From NCBI GenBank assembly GCA_030533445.1, contig CM060078.1, positions 27,948,091 through 28,012,090 of the forward strand: a stretch of 64,000 nt of DNA, written 5' to 3'. How positions within the stretch are numbered: the first letter of the stretch is position 1; each line of letters opens with the position of its first letter. Made by a program: the position numbers and the translations under genes. The notes beneath the pieces were generated by a model. That model was not told where the DNA came from and searched no databases. It saw only the letters and a program-made list of their open reading frames with translations. Positions 23,767-35,643 of the stretch are shown one piece after another. This DNA is from Cyprinodon diabolis (taxonomy: Eukaryota > Chordata > Actinopteri > Cyprinodontiformes > Cyprinodontidae).

Positions 23767-24349
23767 TACGACGGAGTATTAGGGCCACACATGAAGAGAA
23801 AAAATATTTTTGCCATGACGAGATTAAACTCGACATGTCGACTTTAAAGTCGACATGTCATTAAACTCGCCATTTCGAGAATAAAGTTGAAATGTCATGT
23901 TGAGTTTAATTTCGACGTGTCGACAATAAAGTTGAAATTAGTTCAAGAGAGCCAACCGCTGCACAGGATACATGCACAGAATCAGACATGCTTTGTGTAG
24001 ATGATTTGGTCAAATTGTACTTTCTGTGATGATTATACAGTTATACAGTTGCAGCACGTCAAAGACTACCTTCACTCTTAAAACGCAGACTGCAGCTGTG
24101 GAGCGCGGTTGCTCTTTTCTCCAAACTTTGGAATGTCGAGATTAAAGTCGCCACGATATATCAACTTTATTCTCGAAATGACGAGTTTAAAGTCGGCACG
24201 TCGAGATTAAACTCAACATGACATTTCAACTTTATTCTCGAAATGGCGAGTTTAATGACATGTCGACTTTAAAGTCGACATGTCGAGTTTAATCTCGTCA
24301 TGGCAAAAATATTTTTTCTCTTCATGTGTGGCCCTAATACTCCGTCGTA
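23767..24349. mobile_element. 583-bp MITE with perfect 144-bp terminal inverted repeats
   Basis: The ends read TACGACGGAGTATTAGGGCC and are exact reverse complements for 144 bases (23767-23910 against 24206-24349). The identical hexamer CTTTGT flanks both sides (23761-23766 and 24350-24355), a probable target duplication. Each arm contains a further perfect 28-bp palindrome centred on GTCGACTTTAAAGTCGAC, and GACTTTAAAGTC/GAGTTTAATCTC-type words fill the arms. No transposase. A 6-bp duplication does not fit hAT (8) or Tc1 (TA); a Dada-like family is one possibility, unproven. Confidence 0.85.
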
Positions 24350-24782
24350 CTTTGTTGTTGTATATGTTTGTAATTATTGATGTTCTATATTGTTCATGTA
24401 TGTTCTTTTTTTTTGCAAAAAAAAAAACAAACATTACCAGTGTCATGAAAAAAAATCGTATATTTAGCCCAACAAATGACCAAAAGAATAAAAAAAAGTG
24501 ATTTATGAGCCTTCTTTGTACTGGATTAACCAATAACTGACTGATTCTTTCATACTCCATGTCACATTAAAGTTGTTGGAGAATTTTTTTTTGTCTTTTT
24601 TAATGTATTTTATTTTTTTTTTACCAGAATTCTGACTTCTTTTTATCATATTATACTGGAATAAAATTTTAAAATCAGTTAACTCTTCTGCACTTTCATT
24701 TGGTTTTTTGGTTTTTGTATTTTCCAAAAATATATTTTAAATATTTATTAAATGCTTTCCTATTGTGGAGAACACAAGAGAA

Positions 24783-24784
<2 letters not shown>

Positions 24785-24860
<76 letters not shown>
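24785..24860. repeat. (AT)n microsatellite
   Basis: About 38 uninterrupted AT units. Such tracts can extrude as cruciforms and are highly variable in length. Confidence 0.95.
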
Positions 24861-24867
<7 letters not shown>

Positions 24868-27006
24868 GCCTAAAAACATGAATGTATAAAAAAATAACGA
24901 ATAACAGCTGATTCTGATGCCAAAATCGATATATCATGCATCCCTAGAAATACAATCTCCATTCCATCCATCCATCCAGAAAAAAATGGATATGCTGCAT
25001 TTTGAATATAGCATAGCATATTTTTGGCCACAGACGGTGGCATCAGTAATACTCTGAAGTGGAATGTTCCTACCTATTTAACATTAAAATTTGTTTTATA
25101 TATTAATAGTTACTTCGAAACAAAAACACAGTGGTTAATTATGCACATCAATATATTAACATAAAAATATACAGAATTAATGCTCGTTTCAGAACTACAT
25201 TTTGCCTTATGGGGTAAAGAAAAAATGATGGGTCTCTGCAAGTCATATAATAGTCTTCAATGAAATCAGAAATAAATAACTACTTTAATAATAAGTCATT
25301 TAATGTAGATATTTTTAGATTTAAGTATTAATTTATGGAGAACGATTATTGATAAAGGTATTTAAGTAATGATAATGATTAAGATGTTCGCCCCAGAATT
25401 TAAACTTGAAAGAATTTTCTCCTCTACACCTTTAATTAAGACTATATGGATGTTTAAATATATGCGTCTGTTTGTTAGTAAAGGCTGTAGGAAAATATAG
25501 TTGTGGTTGTTAATTTTCCTGTTGGAATAGTGTAGATATACCCTGAGGTTCTGGCACCTATCCGCCCCTCAGTGTACATTGCTCATTGCCTGGCCACCCT
25601 TATTAACATTTTCTTGCTACGCCTCTGCTGAGAGTCATGGTCCTCTGAGAAGCCAAGCTTTTTTATAAAACAGTCTTATCTCGCCAAATTAGTATTTAAT
25701 AAATAACCATTTAAAAGTTCAAAAATTGAAAAAGTGTGCAAGTTTAAATACCACAGATTTAACTTGCATCATTTTTAACCCAAAAGGTTAAGGGATCATC
25801 ATCGTTCTCCTTCTTTACACCACCTACCAGGAACAGCCAGTGGCAATTAAGGGCAGATGTATTAGTGAGAATCTACAAAACAAGCTGTCCATTCAGATCT
25901 AGGTACATGACCATGTGTGAAAAAAACAAAAACATCCCAATACAGGATGTATCTTACAAAACTTTTTAGGATCAAATTATTTTAACAAAAGTATAATAGA
26001 TGGATTAAAATCTAGAAGGCTCACAACTAGACGTTCAGCTTCACTTTCTGGGTTGAATTTCAAAATGGAATCACCCTAATTTATATTTTCCTCTCCGAAA
26101 ATAAGGTTCAATTATTCACTTCCTATTATTAAAACATATTCTCTGCATCATGCAGCCTTTAATTGTAACAAAGCCGGATACTGTGAGAAGTTTACCAGGT
26201 TAGTTTAACAATTGTTAAGCTACCTTTACAAAGCTGATCAACCAGACCTAAGCGACATAAGAATTTATGTCTGCTGATATATATAAAATACTCTGATTAT
26301 CACCCTTTACAAACACAGAATTAAAAAATACAACTTTCTCTACAGGCTCAACTATAACTTAAATGCAGGTTTTTTCATAGCGTCTTCATTCTGTGACCCA
26401 GCTTATTTGGCTTTATGTATTTAAAATAAATGTTTGATAGAAGTAGCTTGTTTACTGATTTCCTATAAATACATGCAAAATGACAAAACTGCCAATAAAA
26501 CAAAATAGGAGAAAGAAAACCGCCTCAGTAGGGCCTTTTTTGGACCAGAGGATTGAGGGAAGTTGTTCTACCACGCCCTAGTGTCCACTTGAGACATAAA
26601 TATTGCCACAGCTGTAGAGGGACAAGGAAACTCCTCAGGCCTCATTCGTCTTTAGTTGAGGTCAGAGTTCATGATTCAGTGATACTGGCAAGAAGTTTGA
26701 GATTTTTCCTGAAAAAAGTCAAAACTGAGCAGAAAACAACCAAACAAAACAAAGATGCTGGAAATCCTTAACAATAAACACCATACAGGAACACGGTTTA
26801 CTAATGGACTGAAACAAAACTTTAAGACCAGTAATAGAAATTACCCTGAACACTGTTTATCTGCACCCCCCCACACTCTTAAACTCATGCATCCTCTTCC
26901 TCACATGCGACAGTCAAAGCAGTTTAAAAAAAATATACTTTAGAAATGATTCCTCAAAAAAAAAAAAAACAGCGTGGACACAATATCGGCAATGAATGCC
27001 TTGAAC

Positions 27007-27012
27007 TTTATT
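27007..27012 (-). promoter_or_regulatory. rad51ap1: rad51ap1 polyadenylation signal
   Basis: AATAAA on the - strand, about 270 bases after the rad51ap1 stop at 27281. The intervening sequence holds a CA microsatellite (27235-27270). It is the best-placed hexamer for this gene. Confidence 0.55.
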
Positions 27013-27280
27013 TTGTGTTTCTGTACAGAATATACAAGCATTACAAAGGTTTTCCAAAGATATAATGAAACCTAAACTCAAAAGAATCAGAGATGAGAGA
27101 CATCTGACAACAGGCTAAAAAACAATAAAAATCTTTCTGAAATCATCCTGTTTGAGTTGAAAAAAAAAAAAAAAACAAACACAGAAATTAATACATCTGA
27201 GGGTTTGATTAAAATCTAGACAGCATTCATCGACACACACACACACACACACATCCACACACACACACAGGACAGATTAT

Positions 27281-30200
27281 CTAGTGAGTAGCAAGGCTCG
27301 GATGGAGCGGTTTGACTCGGACGAGGCGGGACAGTCCTAGTCTCAGACCGGCGCTGGGAGACTTCACAGCCGGAGTCTGGGATGAGTTTGGACTTTTCCC
27401 GATCTGAGCTGAAGAACAAAAACAGCAACGCAATTAGATTCACCTTCTGAGAACAGAGACTTAGCAGTGAGGACAGTCAGGTCTTACCTGGTGGGTTCCA
27501 TTTGGGAATTCTGCCCCCTGCTGGGCTCAGAGAGCTGACAGGCTTCACAGTGGAAGTTGTGCTCAGGGAAGCTGGCCTACTGGGGACCAGTTTGGCTGCT
27601 GGGGGGCTTCGTACCAGGGTGGAAACTGCTGGAACAAAAACGCCCAACCATGAAGAGGTTCTAAAGCAAAGACTGGAATATTTTTAATGAAAAAATAAAT
27701 AAATACATTTGTAAATTTCCAAAGCTGACAGTTATTGTTCATTCAGAGGTATAAAACATTAATTCATGATTTTATGGAGGATCTTCAAACTGTTGAGGGC
27801 AGAATGTTTATGCCGAAACTGGGAGGGTGAGAAACGATTTAAGAAAGGAGGAAGGAGTAAAAGCTAGAGGAAAGGAGGGACAAAAGGGAAAAAGGAAGGT
27901 AGGAGCACAAATGAAGGAGGAAATCTAAAGGAGGGACACCATTAGGGAAGGGTGGGCGAGAAAAGATACAAGAAAGGAGCCAACAGAAAAATACAGAAAA
28001 GATTCAAAGAGAGTAAAAAGACAGGAATGGAGGTAAGACAGATAAAAAGGGAAGAATAAAAGGGGTCGGATACAAAGACAGAACGGAGGAAAACAAAGAG
28101 GCAAAAAGGGATCAAAATCAAAAAGGAATTTTAGACATTGGGATTGATGCCTATAAATAAAAATTATTGTTCCAACCTCTCAAGTTGTTTTGGTTTTTTT
28201 CCCCAGATCTGACAGAATCTGAAGTAAACAAGCAACATCTTACCTGCTGCAGGTGGTTTGGACTGAGAAACTCTGGATTGTTTCTCTTCTTTTCTGGAAG
28301 CAGGACTTGGTTTGGTTTTGTCTTTTTTGGTCACCTTCTCCTTCCTTTTAGCTTTGCTGGCTTTCTTCACTGTAAACTCCTCATCCTCACTCTCAGCAGA
28401 CTCGTTGAAATCTTCATCGCTCTCTGAATCTGGAAAGGCACCACAGTCACTGTACCGACAACAAAGACAGACTGACACCAACACCGATGGCCTGGCTGAT
28501 ACCTGCCGCCTGTTTGGGTCTGTAGTCTTCATCTTCGTCCTTCTTTCTCTGTAGCTCAGAGGATCTAGGCGAAGTCTTTCTAAGTTTAGCAGCGGCTTGT
28601 GATCCTTTCTCTACTGTGATATCATCGAGGCCTGGAAATAAAAGAGACAGTTATTAAAATAAAAACATGAAGAAAAAGAATAAAACAGGAAAACAAGATA
28701 TTTACCTAAAACTGCTCCATCAACACTGCAGTTGGACAACAGTAAAGAAGCTGGGTTTGTGTTTTCGTCAATCGGGCTTTGAACTTTTACCTCCACTGAA
28801 AAAAATAATCAGAAAACTAAGGTTGATGTTCAATGATCATAAAATCTACATAACAGCCGATCCTTACTGTTGGGGGATTCCATTAAACCATCTGAGTTAT
28901 TGAGTAAAGAAAGAGTGATGGCTGCTTCAAGATCTCTTTCATACAACTTCTCATCCAGCGGTTTCCTGAACAAACGATAAAGAATCAGAAGTGATTTAAT
29001 CCTTACTCTGCAGTGAGACTTTTATCTCATATTTTCAACCTGTGCAGCGTCTCTTAAAATACAGCTACATTCTCACATATTCACAAACCAGACTGAAGTT
29101 TAATCTGTATTTCCCACCTGCTTTTCTCGCTCTGATCAGATTTCGGATTTTTATCCTGACTGGAGGAACGTCCTGAAGATTTCTTCTGTTCGTGTCTAAT
29201 TTCCTCTCTGGGCTTTTTGCTGGGTGGTGCTTTTGAACAGGCAAAATCCTCATCTGTCCAAGAGAGAATGCAGGAAACACAGAGATCAGAGCGCGTTATT
29301 CAGGTGTGACAGAAGTGTGTTGATCTCCGTGATCTATTCATCTAAATTTTAAAACACAGACGGAGCAAAATAATGTTGAAAAGAGAGTGTGACCCATTAG
29401 GCTGAATGAGGTCACAGGTTTTTTATGGTGCCATACAAAACAAACAAAATGGCAAGAACTCAAACCAAAAGAATCTCCAAACTTCCCGGGAAAAGGAGCT
29501 TGGATGTTAAGTCTTAAGAACAACCATTGGACATAATATGCATGCCAACTGGCTTACTAGGAGACATACCAACACCCCAAACATCTTTGGAGCAGATCTA
29601 TGGCAACCATAAGCGGAAAAGCACATCAGGTCAGCTGCTAAGTATGGCCAAGGATCCGTGATGCTTGGGGATGTTTTTTCTTCTAAAGGCTAAGTGAACA
29701 ACAGCTGCATGACATTAGAAGAACATAAAATATGGTATATTGTAGGAAAATATCATAATAATGATATTAAATACGTTATCAAATGTTTAACTATACATTG
29801 TTAATTTCTTTTGGCCGTGCGTTTTAAAAATGTAACATCCTTGGACACTATCTAGCTAAGAGAAACTCAAATGACATGCTTTATTTCTACATTATCCAGA
29901 AGCAAATAGGACATAATTTGAAAAATCTAGAAGCTGTAGTGAATTGATTTTTAGACAGTGAAAATATAAAACAATCAAAAAAAAAAACAAAACTGGACTA
30001 TTACACAAAAATCTATCCTCTTCTATCGCGCCTCGGTTCCCATAAAAAATTATTTGCATGGCTAGTTGAACATTTTAGATTTGCGGATATTAAGAGAATA
30101 CAACTTATTCAATTTGCAGAATATCAAAAATAAAAACAATACAGACTTTTATCGTTTAAGTCAAAGTTAAAAGCATATTTATTTGTTTGGAACTGCCTTT

Positions 30201-30597
30201 GACTGTTAAAGCTAAACTGAGGTTTTATTAGTTTAAATTGTAACTGTTTTATTTGCTTTGCTCATGTTTTTTTTTTAAGCTTTATTTGGTTTTATTGTGC
30301 CTTTATTTTTCTTTATTTTATTATCTAATTCATGTAAATCACTTTGAATTGTCAATATACTTGCCTTGCCTTACAGACAATTTAATAAGAGATCTGTCTG
30401 GTAACGTTTGGGTAAATATGTAGTGAACTAAGCAAACCTGAATGGATCATCTCACTCACCATCATCTAGGTCCTTGAATTCACAGTAGTTCACAACCTTT
30501 GACTTCCTGTTTGAACATAAATATGTCATCAACAACTGTCAAAATTAATCAGTTGATTCATGATAAAAGCGAACACTCACCTAGATGGACGGTCCAT
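27281..30597 (-). CDS. rad51ap1: RAD51-associated protein 1
   Basis: Nuclear DNA-binding partner of RAD51 (and DMC1) that stimulates joint-molecule formation in homologous recombination. Nine coding exons in transcript order: 30597-30581, 30506-30460, 29253-29118, 28965-28868, 28795-28706, 28631-28503, 28429-28244, 27628-27488, 27408-27281. All phases agree, giving 323 residues (human about 335-352). Visible: a short basic N-terminus (MDRPSR/KSKVVNY), a conserved LDEKLYERDLEAAITLSL segment, LDDITVE, an acidic SESDEDFNESAESEDEEF run followed by a Lys-rich stretch, PKWNPP, and the C-terminal RAD51-binding motif GLRLGLSRLVRVKPLHP ending at LATH. The protein is otherwise low-complexity and charged, as in the family. 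No disabling change was seen. The first exon codes for only five and two-thirds codons. Confidence 0.95.
27830..28130. repeat. Polypurine tract in a rad51ap1 intron
   Basis: About 300 bases that are overwhelmingly A and G on the + strand (GGAGG, AAAGG, AAGGGAAAAAGG words), so pyrimidine-rich in the rad51ap1 transcript. It lies between the exons at 27488-27628 and 28244-28429. Not a simple tandem repeat. Confidence 0.7.
29455..29690 (+). pseudogene. Tc1-like transposase fragment in a rad51ap1 intron
   Basis: The stretch resembles a small part of Tc1-like transposase DNA, ending in a KYGQGSVMLGDV-like reading, compared with KHGGGSVMLWGCF in intact relatives. It is short, frameshifted and lacks terminal repeats. 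It sits in the intron between the rad51ap1 exons at 29118-29253 and 30460-30506. Confidence 0.4.
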
Positions 30598-30824
30598 GTC
30601 CAGTGGAAATGTGAAACTAAAATTCGCCTTTTATTCAGCAACCACCGAAAGATTAACAAACAAAAACAACAGCGACAATCTATAAATCTCCGGGAAAATA
30701 CATATATAAATTTATAAAGGCGCGTTGTTACCGTTATCTGTAAGTAAAAACACAAATCAGCCTGTATAAGGCGAATATATGATGGAGCGCACTTTTCCTG
30801 CTTTCATCCAGCCCGCCGGATAAC

Positions 30825-30835
30825 ACCGGAAGTGA
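30825..30835 (+). promoter_or_regulatory. ETS/GABP-type motif in the rad51ap1 promoter region
   Basis: ACCGGAAGTGA, a full match to the ETS-family consensus (GABPA/ELK class), about 230 bases upstream of the rad51ap1 ATG. Such sites are common in TATA-less promoters of DNA-repair and housekeeping genes, often bidirectional ones. A perfect 12-bp palindrome TCACGTACGTGA lies further out at 31054-31065. Function is inferred from motif and position only. Confidence 0.5.
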
Positions 30836-33800
30836 TGTTTTTGTCCAATCTGAAGAACACCGACAGCTGATTCTTCTCTAGTTGCTAAAGTTTTTATTTC
30901 GGGGTTTTTCTTTCAAACAACCAAAACTTTATGAAGATTTCATGCAAAAAAGAAACGAAGAGTTAAGAGTAAAAAAGAGTAAAAGAAAATGTATTAAAAG
31001 CAGTTAAACCAATTCCTATTTCCTGAGTGCCGAATGTACATGCGCGATTAGTATCACGTACGTGAAAGGCCGAAAGTCATTTCTAACGTCAGAGATGCCG
31101 CCATATTGGGTAGGTAAATGTCTGCACAAGCGAAATTATAGTCGGTTTAAACACTCAATATCGGACCAACAGCCCGTCATACAGCGATATCTTTATTATT
31201 CCACGCAAACCTGATAACGTAAATATCTTTTGACATTAAGACATTATTTCTTGTGGCAGGGCTAAGCAACATTACATTTAGTTCAGAATATTACTTATAT
31301 GATCTTTGATGATTTTTCTAAGTTTAGACAAACAGAAGACAGATGGATATGTGCATTATATTAAGTATATTGCAGACAGCTACACTAGTATTTAGCAGAA
31401 AGATGAAATCAACATAAACCTCACATCTATTTAAATTAAAATGACACTATATTCATATTTTCAAAACTCAACAGAGACAACATACATAAGGTTGTTTTCC
31501 TCGTTGCTTTGTATTATGTTATTTAGTATTCAAATAATAATCTGTTTCCAGCCCAATAAAGTCTAGAAATGACTCATCACACACCTGCAGTCCCACGCTG
31601 CCAAACCTAAGTTTGCAGAACATGGAGGTGTGTCTGCAACCAAAGGGAAAGAAATAAACTCAAGTTACTTAAAATACAACTTCAAGACATAATTATGGCC
31701 ATTTTATTATAAGCCTGTATATTTTTCTAGCAGGTTTGGACAAATAGATTTTAACAACACTGAAAGCCATTCATACTTGAGGATTCAGGGCCAAAGAGGG
31801 GCTTCTATAGTCATTGGGCAGCTAGTGGGGCACATCCTGGACAGAGCAAGAGGACAAACAAGGTCAATTAATGTGGCATTCATGTTTATGAATGGTTGGA
31901 GAAAGAAAAGGTTCAAGTAATACAAATTTATAATACAGAGGAAACAAACATTTTATTTTTTCTGTAAAACGTGGTTTAATAAAATGTATTTCTTGTAAGA
32001 AAAAAATGGAACGTGTGGATTTTCTCATTTTTTTCTTAAAATGGCTGAACGTACAGATAGAGTACACACATACACACTTGGGTGAACATGATTAGTATAT
32101 AGCTATTCAGCATTTTTTAAACGTATTTGTTTAAACCTTAGAGATTTAATTCAGTGCACTGCTCACCCTGAAGAAGGGTTAAAATTGCATGAAGGTGGAA
32201 GGGTCATGGTTTGTAAATGCTTTGCATTAGCAGGAAGTGTCAGTTCACCGCCATTAAGTCCAGTTCATTGGATCAATTCATATTTAAATGGACCAAGTGT
32301 TTTAGTGGGTTTAATATTGAGCATTTCCTCTGCTTAAGAGAAACCAGGCAAAAAGTCACCGCAGCGTTCAGACTCCGTTTATCCAGTAGATGTCGGTATG
32401 GGCCTGACGAGCTACATAGTCCTCCCAGCTGATTGACATGAGTTTGACACGTCCTCAGCTGCACAGTCGCCCACACTCAGGCCGGAAACAATCCCTGCTC
32501 TCTCTGAAGTGGGGTAAAAATGAAAACTCTTCGTTTTTACAGCCATTCCAAGAGAGCAGCTGCTCTACCAAAGGTTGTCATTTTCCCCTTTGTGTGTGGG
32601 TGGCTGTCGGCTGTGGTTTGTCACACAGTGGACCTGAAGCAGACGTTCGGGGACGCAACGGTCCGTGTCTTCGGACCCAGACAGGGGTGGAAGACAAGCA
32701 GGCTGGGGCCAAAAGATCTTGTGGTCACACATTCCTAAACTCCTACAGCTGCAACTAAAATATCCCTCCAAGTCAGGCAAACATTGCGGTTCAAACATTA
32801 CACTTCTGATCATACATATAGATGTTTTCATTGTGTTTATGACCAAATCACAAGATCTCGATGTGGATTTGGAGACAGGACTAAGGTAATCATGAGAAGG
32901 CAAGTCTAACCACCAAACATAACAATTGAAAGCATGATTCTAATTTAGGTTACTTATCTTAAACTATTTAATATTTGCACTGATAGTAGACATCTCCTCT
33001 TCAATTGGAACTAACACCTTATTAGCTAAAACATTTTGCATGTGACATTTATGTCTATGTATCAAGTCCTTTTCCAATGCATTTGGATGATGTTACTCTA
33101 AATTCCATGTTTTCTCTTTATCCAAAATCCTTCAATTGATTATAAAGCTGTCCTGTCTGGCCAACCTCAAAACCGCAAAATTTCTTTATAAAAAAAAAAA
33201 AACAGCATAAGTAAATATTCGTTTCTAACCAAAAACAAGTAAATTGGGTTAAATTGTAACATCAATTTGTTGCAATGCAGAAAAAAAAGTTAAAAGCTTA
33301 AGAAAGGTGTTTTGTTTAGAAACCAATGATTGTAGCTTTTCAGGAAATGCCTTCTTCCTTGCCTTTTAGTCCAAGTCAATAGTGGACCTGTTTTATTTTT
33401 TTCTGTGAAAACAAATGATGAATGACCATGCTGTTTATGTTTGCATCACTTTATCATTTTAACTATAAAATAAACTGCAGTTAAAGTTCTCTGTTTTTCA
33501 TTTACCAAGTTACTTATATTTGATAAGTTTGTCTAAGCTGAAACAGGAAACTTTTAAAAAAAAATCTAATTTAATGCTAGACTGAGAAATATACATGAAG
33601 CTTATGTAAAAATCTAGTTTCTACTGTTTTTGGTTTTTTTATTATTGGATTGCTTAGTTGCAAAATATCCAAACACTCCTATTGGACTATTGTCAAAACC
33701 TTAACGGAAAATAAAAAAATCTGTGAAGAAGAAAGAGCAATCTATTTTAGTTGTATTAAATGACAGGATATTGGTTTTATTTCCATACTTCTCCTACAGA

Positions 33801-34799
33801 AAACATTCATTCAACAAGGGTGGTATTATTTTATGTTGAAAAGAAAAGCAGCTTGGTTTACTAGTCTACTATGAGGTCATCAGTGGTCTTAATTTGAGTT
33901 TGTTTGTTGGAAGTGGTCTGGACGCTGTAAACCACTAATGTGAAAGGCATCATTATGCTGTGTATATGGTCTCAGCGTGGTAGATTGTTTGAGGCTCTCT
34001 AGGAGCAGAGCAGGCGTCCATGTTTGGTTGTTCCGCAGGCGGAGACTACGATGTTGTTATTTACATTCCATGAGGGAAAGAAAAACTAGCATAAATGTCA
34101 CAAACCAAATGAACATTTACATGTCTTGTATACATGAAATGCATTTTTATTTCTGGCAGAGCACTTAAAGTGTTTTTTTACTGCCCCTGTTTATAAAGTA
34201 TGTTACTAAATCTGAAGCGATATATATAGTTTTAGTTACTCTTAAAGGGAAAACTCTATGGTTGAGACCGGGAGTCATTTACCAGTCTCAACCTAAGGAC
34301 TCCTTAATGAGCTTGTAGTGCTTCGGATATCCGGTGTGGCGTTGTTGTTGTTGTTTTTGTAATCTAGAAATGGCCCCGGGCCAGATGCCTTCAGGCGTGG
34401 AGTGTGGCCAGCCGCAGCCCTGCAACAGCAGCCTGTCAACCAGAGTGGGCAGACAAGGCTGCCAATCAGTGGCTTCCGGAGTATGTTGTCTAGCAGCAAA
34501 AACTCACTTTCACTGAACTCCTCCTGCTTATTTTCTCAGCTACATACTGAGCAGCTACACGGGTAACTTTAGGGTTTAAAAACATTTATGCATTAATAAA
34601 TTAAAGCCTTTATATATGCAATCTGACATTTGTTCGCTTGACAAGATAAAAAAAAAAATCAAGTAAATTGCTTACATGTGAATAAACTTTCTAACTCTTC
34701 ATCGTTTTCTGGAAAGCTTTAAGTCATTAATCACCTCTTATAAGGGTATAATAATGAAATTAAATTATGAAACAATGATAAAAATGCATTAGGAGACCA
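30836..34799. other. Intergenic, no gene recognised
   Basis: Upstream of rad51ap1. The segment 31020-31110 is GC-richer and promoter-like (CGCGATTAG, CACGTACGTG, GATGCCGCCATATTGGG) but no exon of a divergent gene was found next to it. The remainder is AT-rich with short overlapping open frames (32217-32903 on both strands) that show no family features. Confidence 0.5.
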
Positions 34800-35608
34800 A
34801 GATTAAAATGTTTTGGAGTTCCTAACTACTGGAGGCATGCCCTGCGGTCTAAAGAAACTAAAATTAAAATATGCGGCCATAACGACCATCATTAAATTGG
34901 TAGGCAGAAGAGGGAGCCTTAGAGATCCAAAATTTTTTGGCACTACTTCTCCAACGCCCATGGCCCGCGGACGAAGGTCAAAGATCTGGTGAGGTGAAAA
35001 CTCCAGCAACGACTAGAAGAACTTAGTGACATCTTTGCTCTGAGCCCAACGCTGCTGGAGGCTTTCCCTACAAAGATGGATGCTTGCAAGTCTGAAAACA
35101 TTCAAATTTGGAAGAACAGGGTTGGCAGCATTATGCTGTATGTGGTGCATTTTATGAAACAGTTGACGGAATTATTAGGCAAAAAGTATTGCATGGAAAT
35201 GTTGAAGCATCATCTTAAGGCATCATCCAGGAAAATTAACTATGCCTTCTTCTTAAACCAATGCCCCTAACACACCACTACATTAGTTACAAATTGTTTT
35301 AAAGAGGAACAAATCCACGCTCTATCTAAAAGTGTTGATCTCTATCCCACGGAAAAGACCTGAAAAGATGCTTGTTAGCAAAACAAACTGCAATCCTGAA
35401 CATGTCACTGCAGTTTGGTCTGGAGGAATTGGCCAAAATTGCAGCAATCTACATCCTTATGGAAGGATGACAACCAAGTCCAACCTAACTCAAGCAGTTT
35501 GTGAACACCTGTATAATTGGAAAAGTAAGATCTTACATTTGGCAAAATTACTGATCCAGAAAGGGAAAAATCTAGTATTGGGTTTCAGCTGTGGGCTTTT
35601 TTTCTCCG
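34800..35608 (+). pseudogene. Possible decayed Tc1-like transposon stretch
   Basis: Segments translate to transposase-like phrases in shifting frames, such as KLVGRRGSLRDPKF near 34899 and a TAVWSGGIGQNCSNLHPYGR-like tail near 35408-35467. The second part looks more Tc1-like than the first. No terminal repeats were found, and the right end runs into a C homopolymer. Family assignment is tentative. Confidence 0.3.

Positions 35609-35641
<33 letters not shown>
35609..35641. repeat. Run of 33 consecutive C
   Basis: An uninterrupted C homopolymer (G-run on the - strand), able in principle to form G-quadruplex or i-motif structures. Its exact length is probably uncertain in any assembly. Confidence 0.9.

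Positions 35642-35643
<2 letters not shown>

Larger units (their letters stand above)
22814..27006. other. Intergenic region between galnt8 and rad51ap1
   Basis: No coding exon was recognised on either strand. The left end should contain the galnt8 5' UTR and promoter, but no TATA or CpG-rich core stands out. Contents: the 583-bp inverted-repeat element (23767-24349), a long AT microsatellite (24785-24860), and AT-rich sequence. Confidence 0.5.

Noticed and set aside
31090..31110. Possible SRF CArG box in GCCGCCATATTGGG
   Set aside because: Only five A/T bases lie between CC and GG; the consensus needs six.
32438..32903. Overlapping open frames of 72-112 residues upstream of rad51ap1, one with a hydrophobic start
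   Set aside because: Mutually overlapping on both strands, no splice partners and no recognised family.
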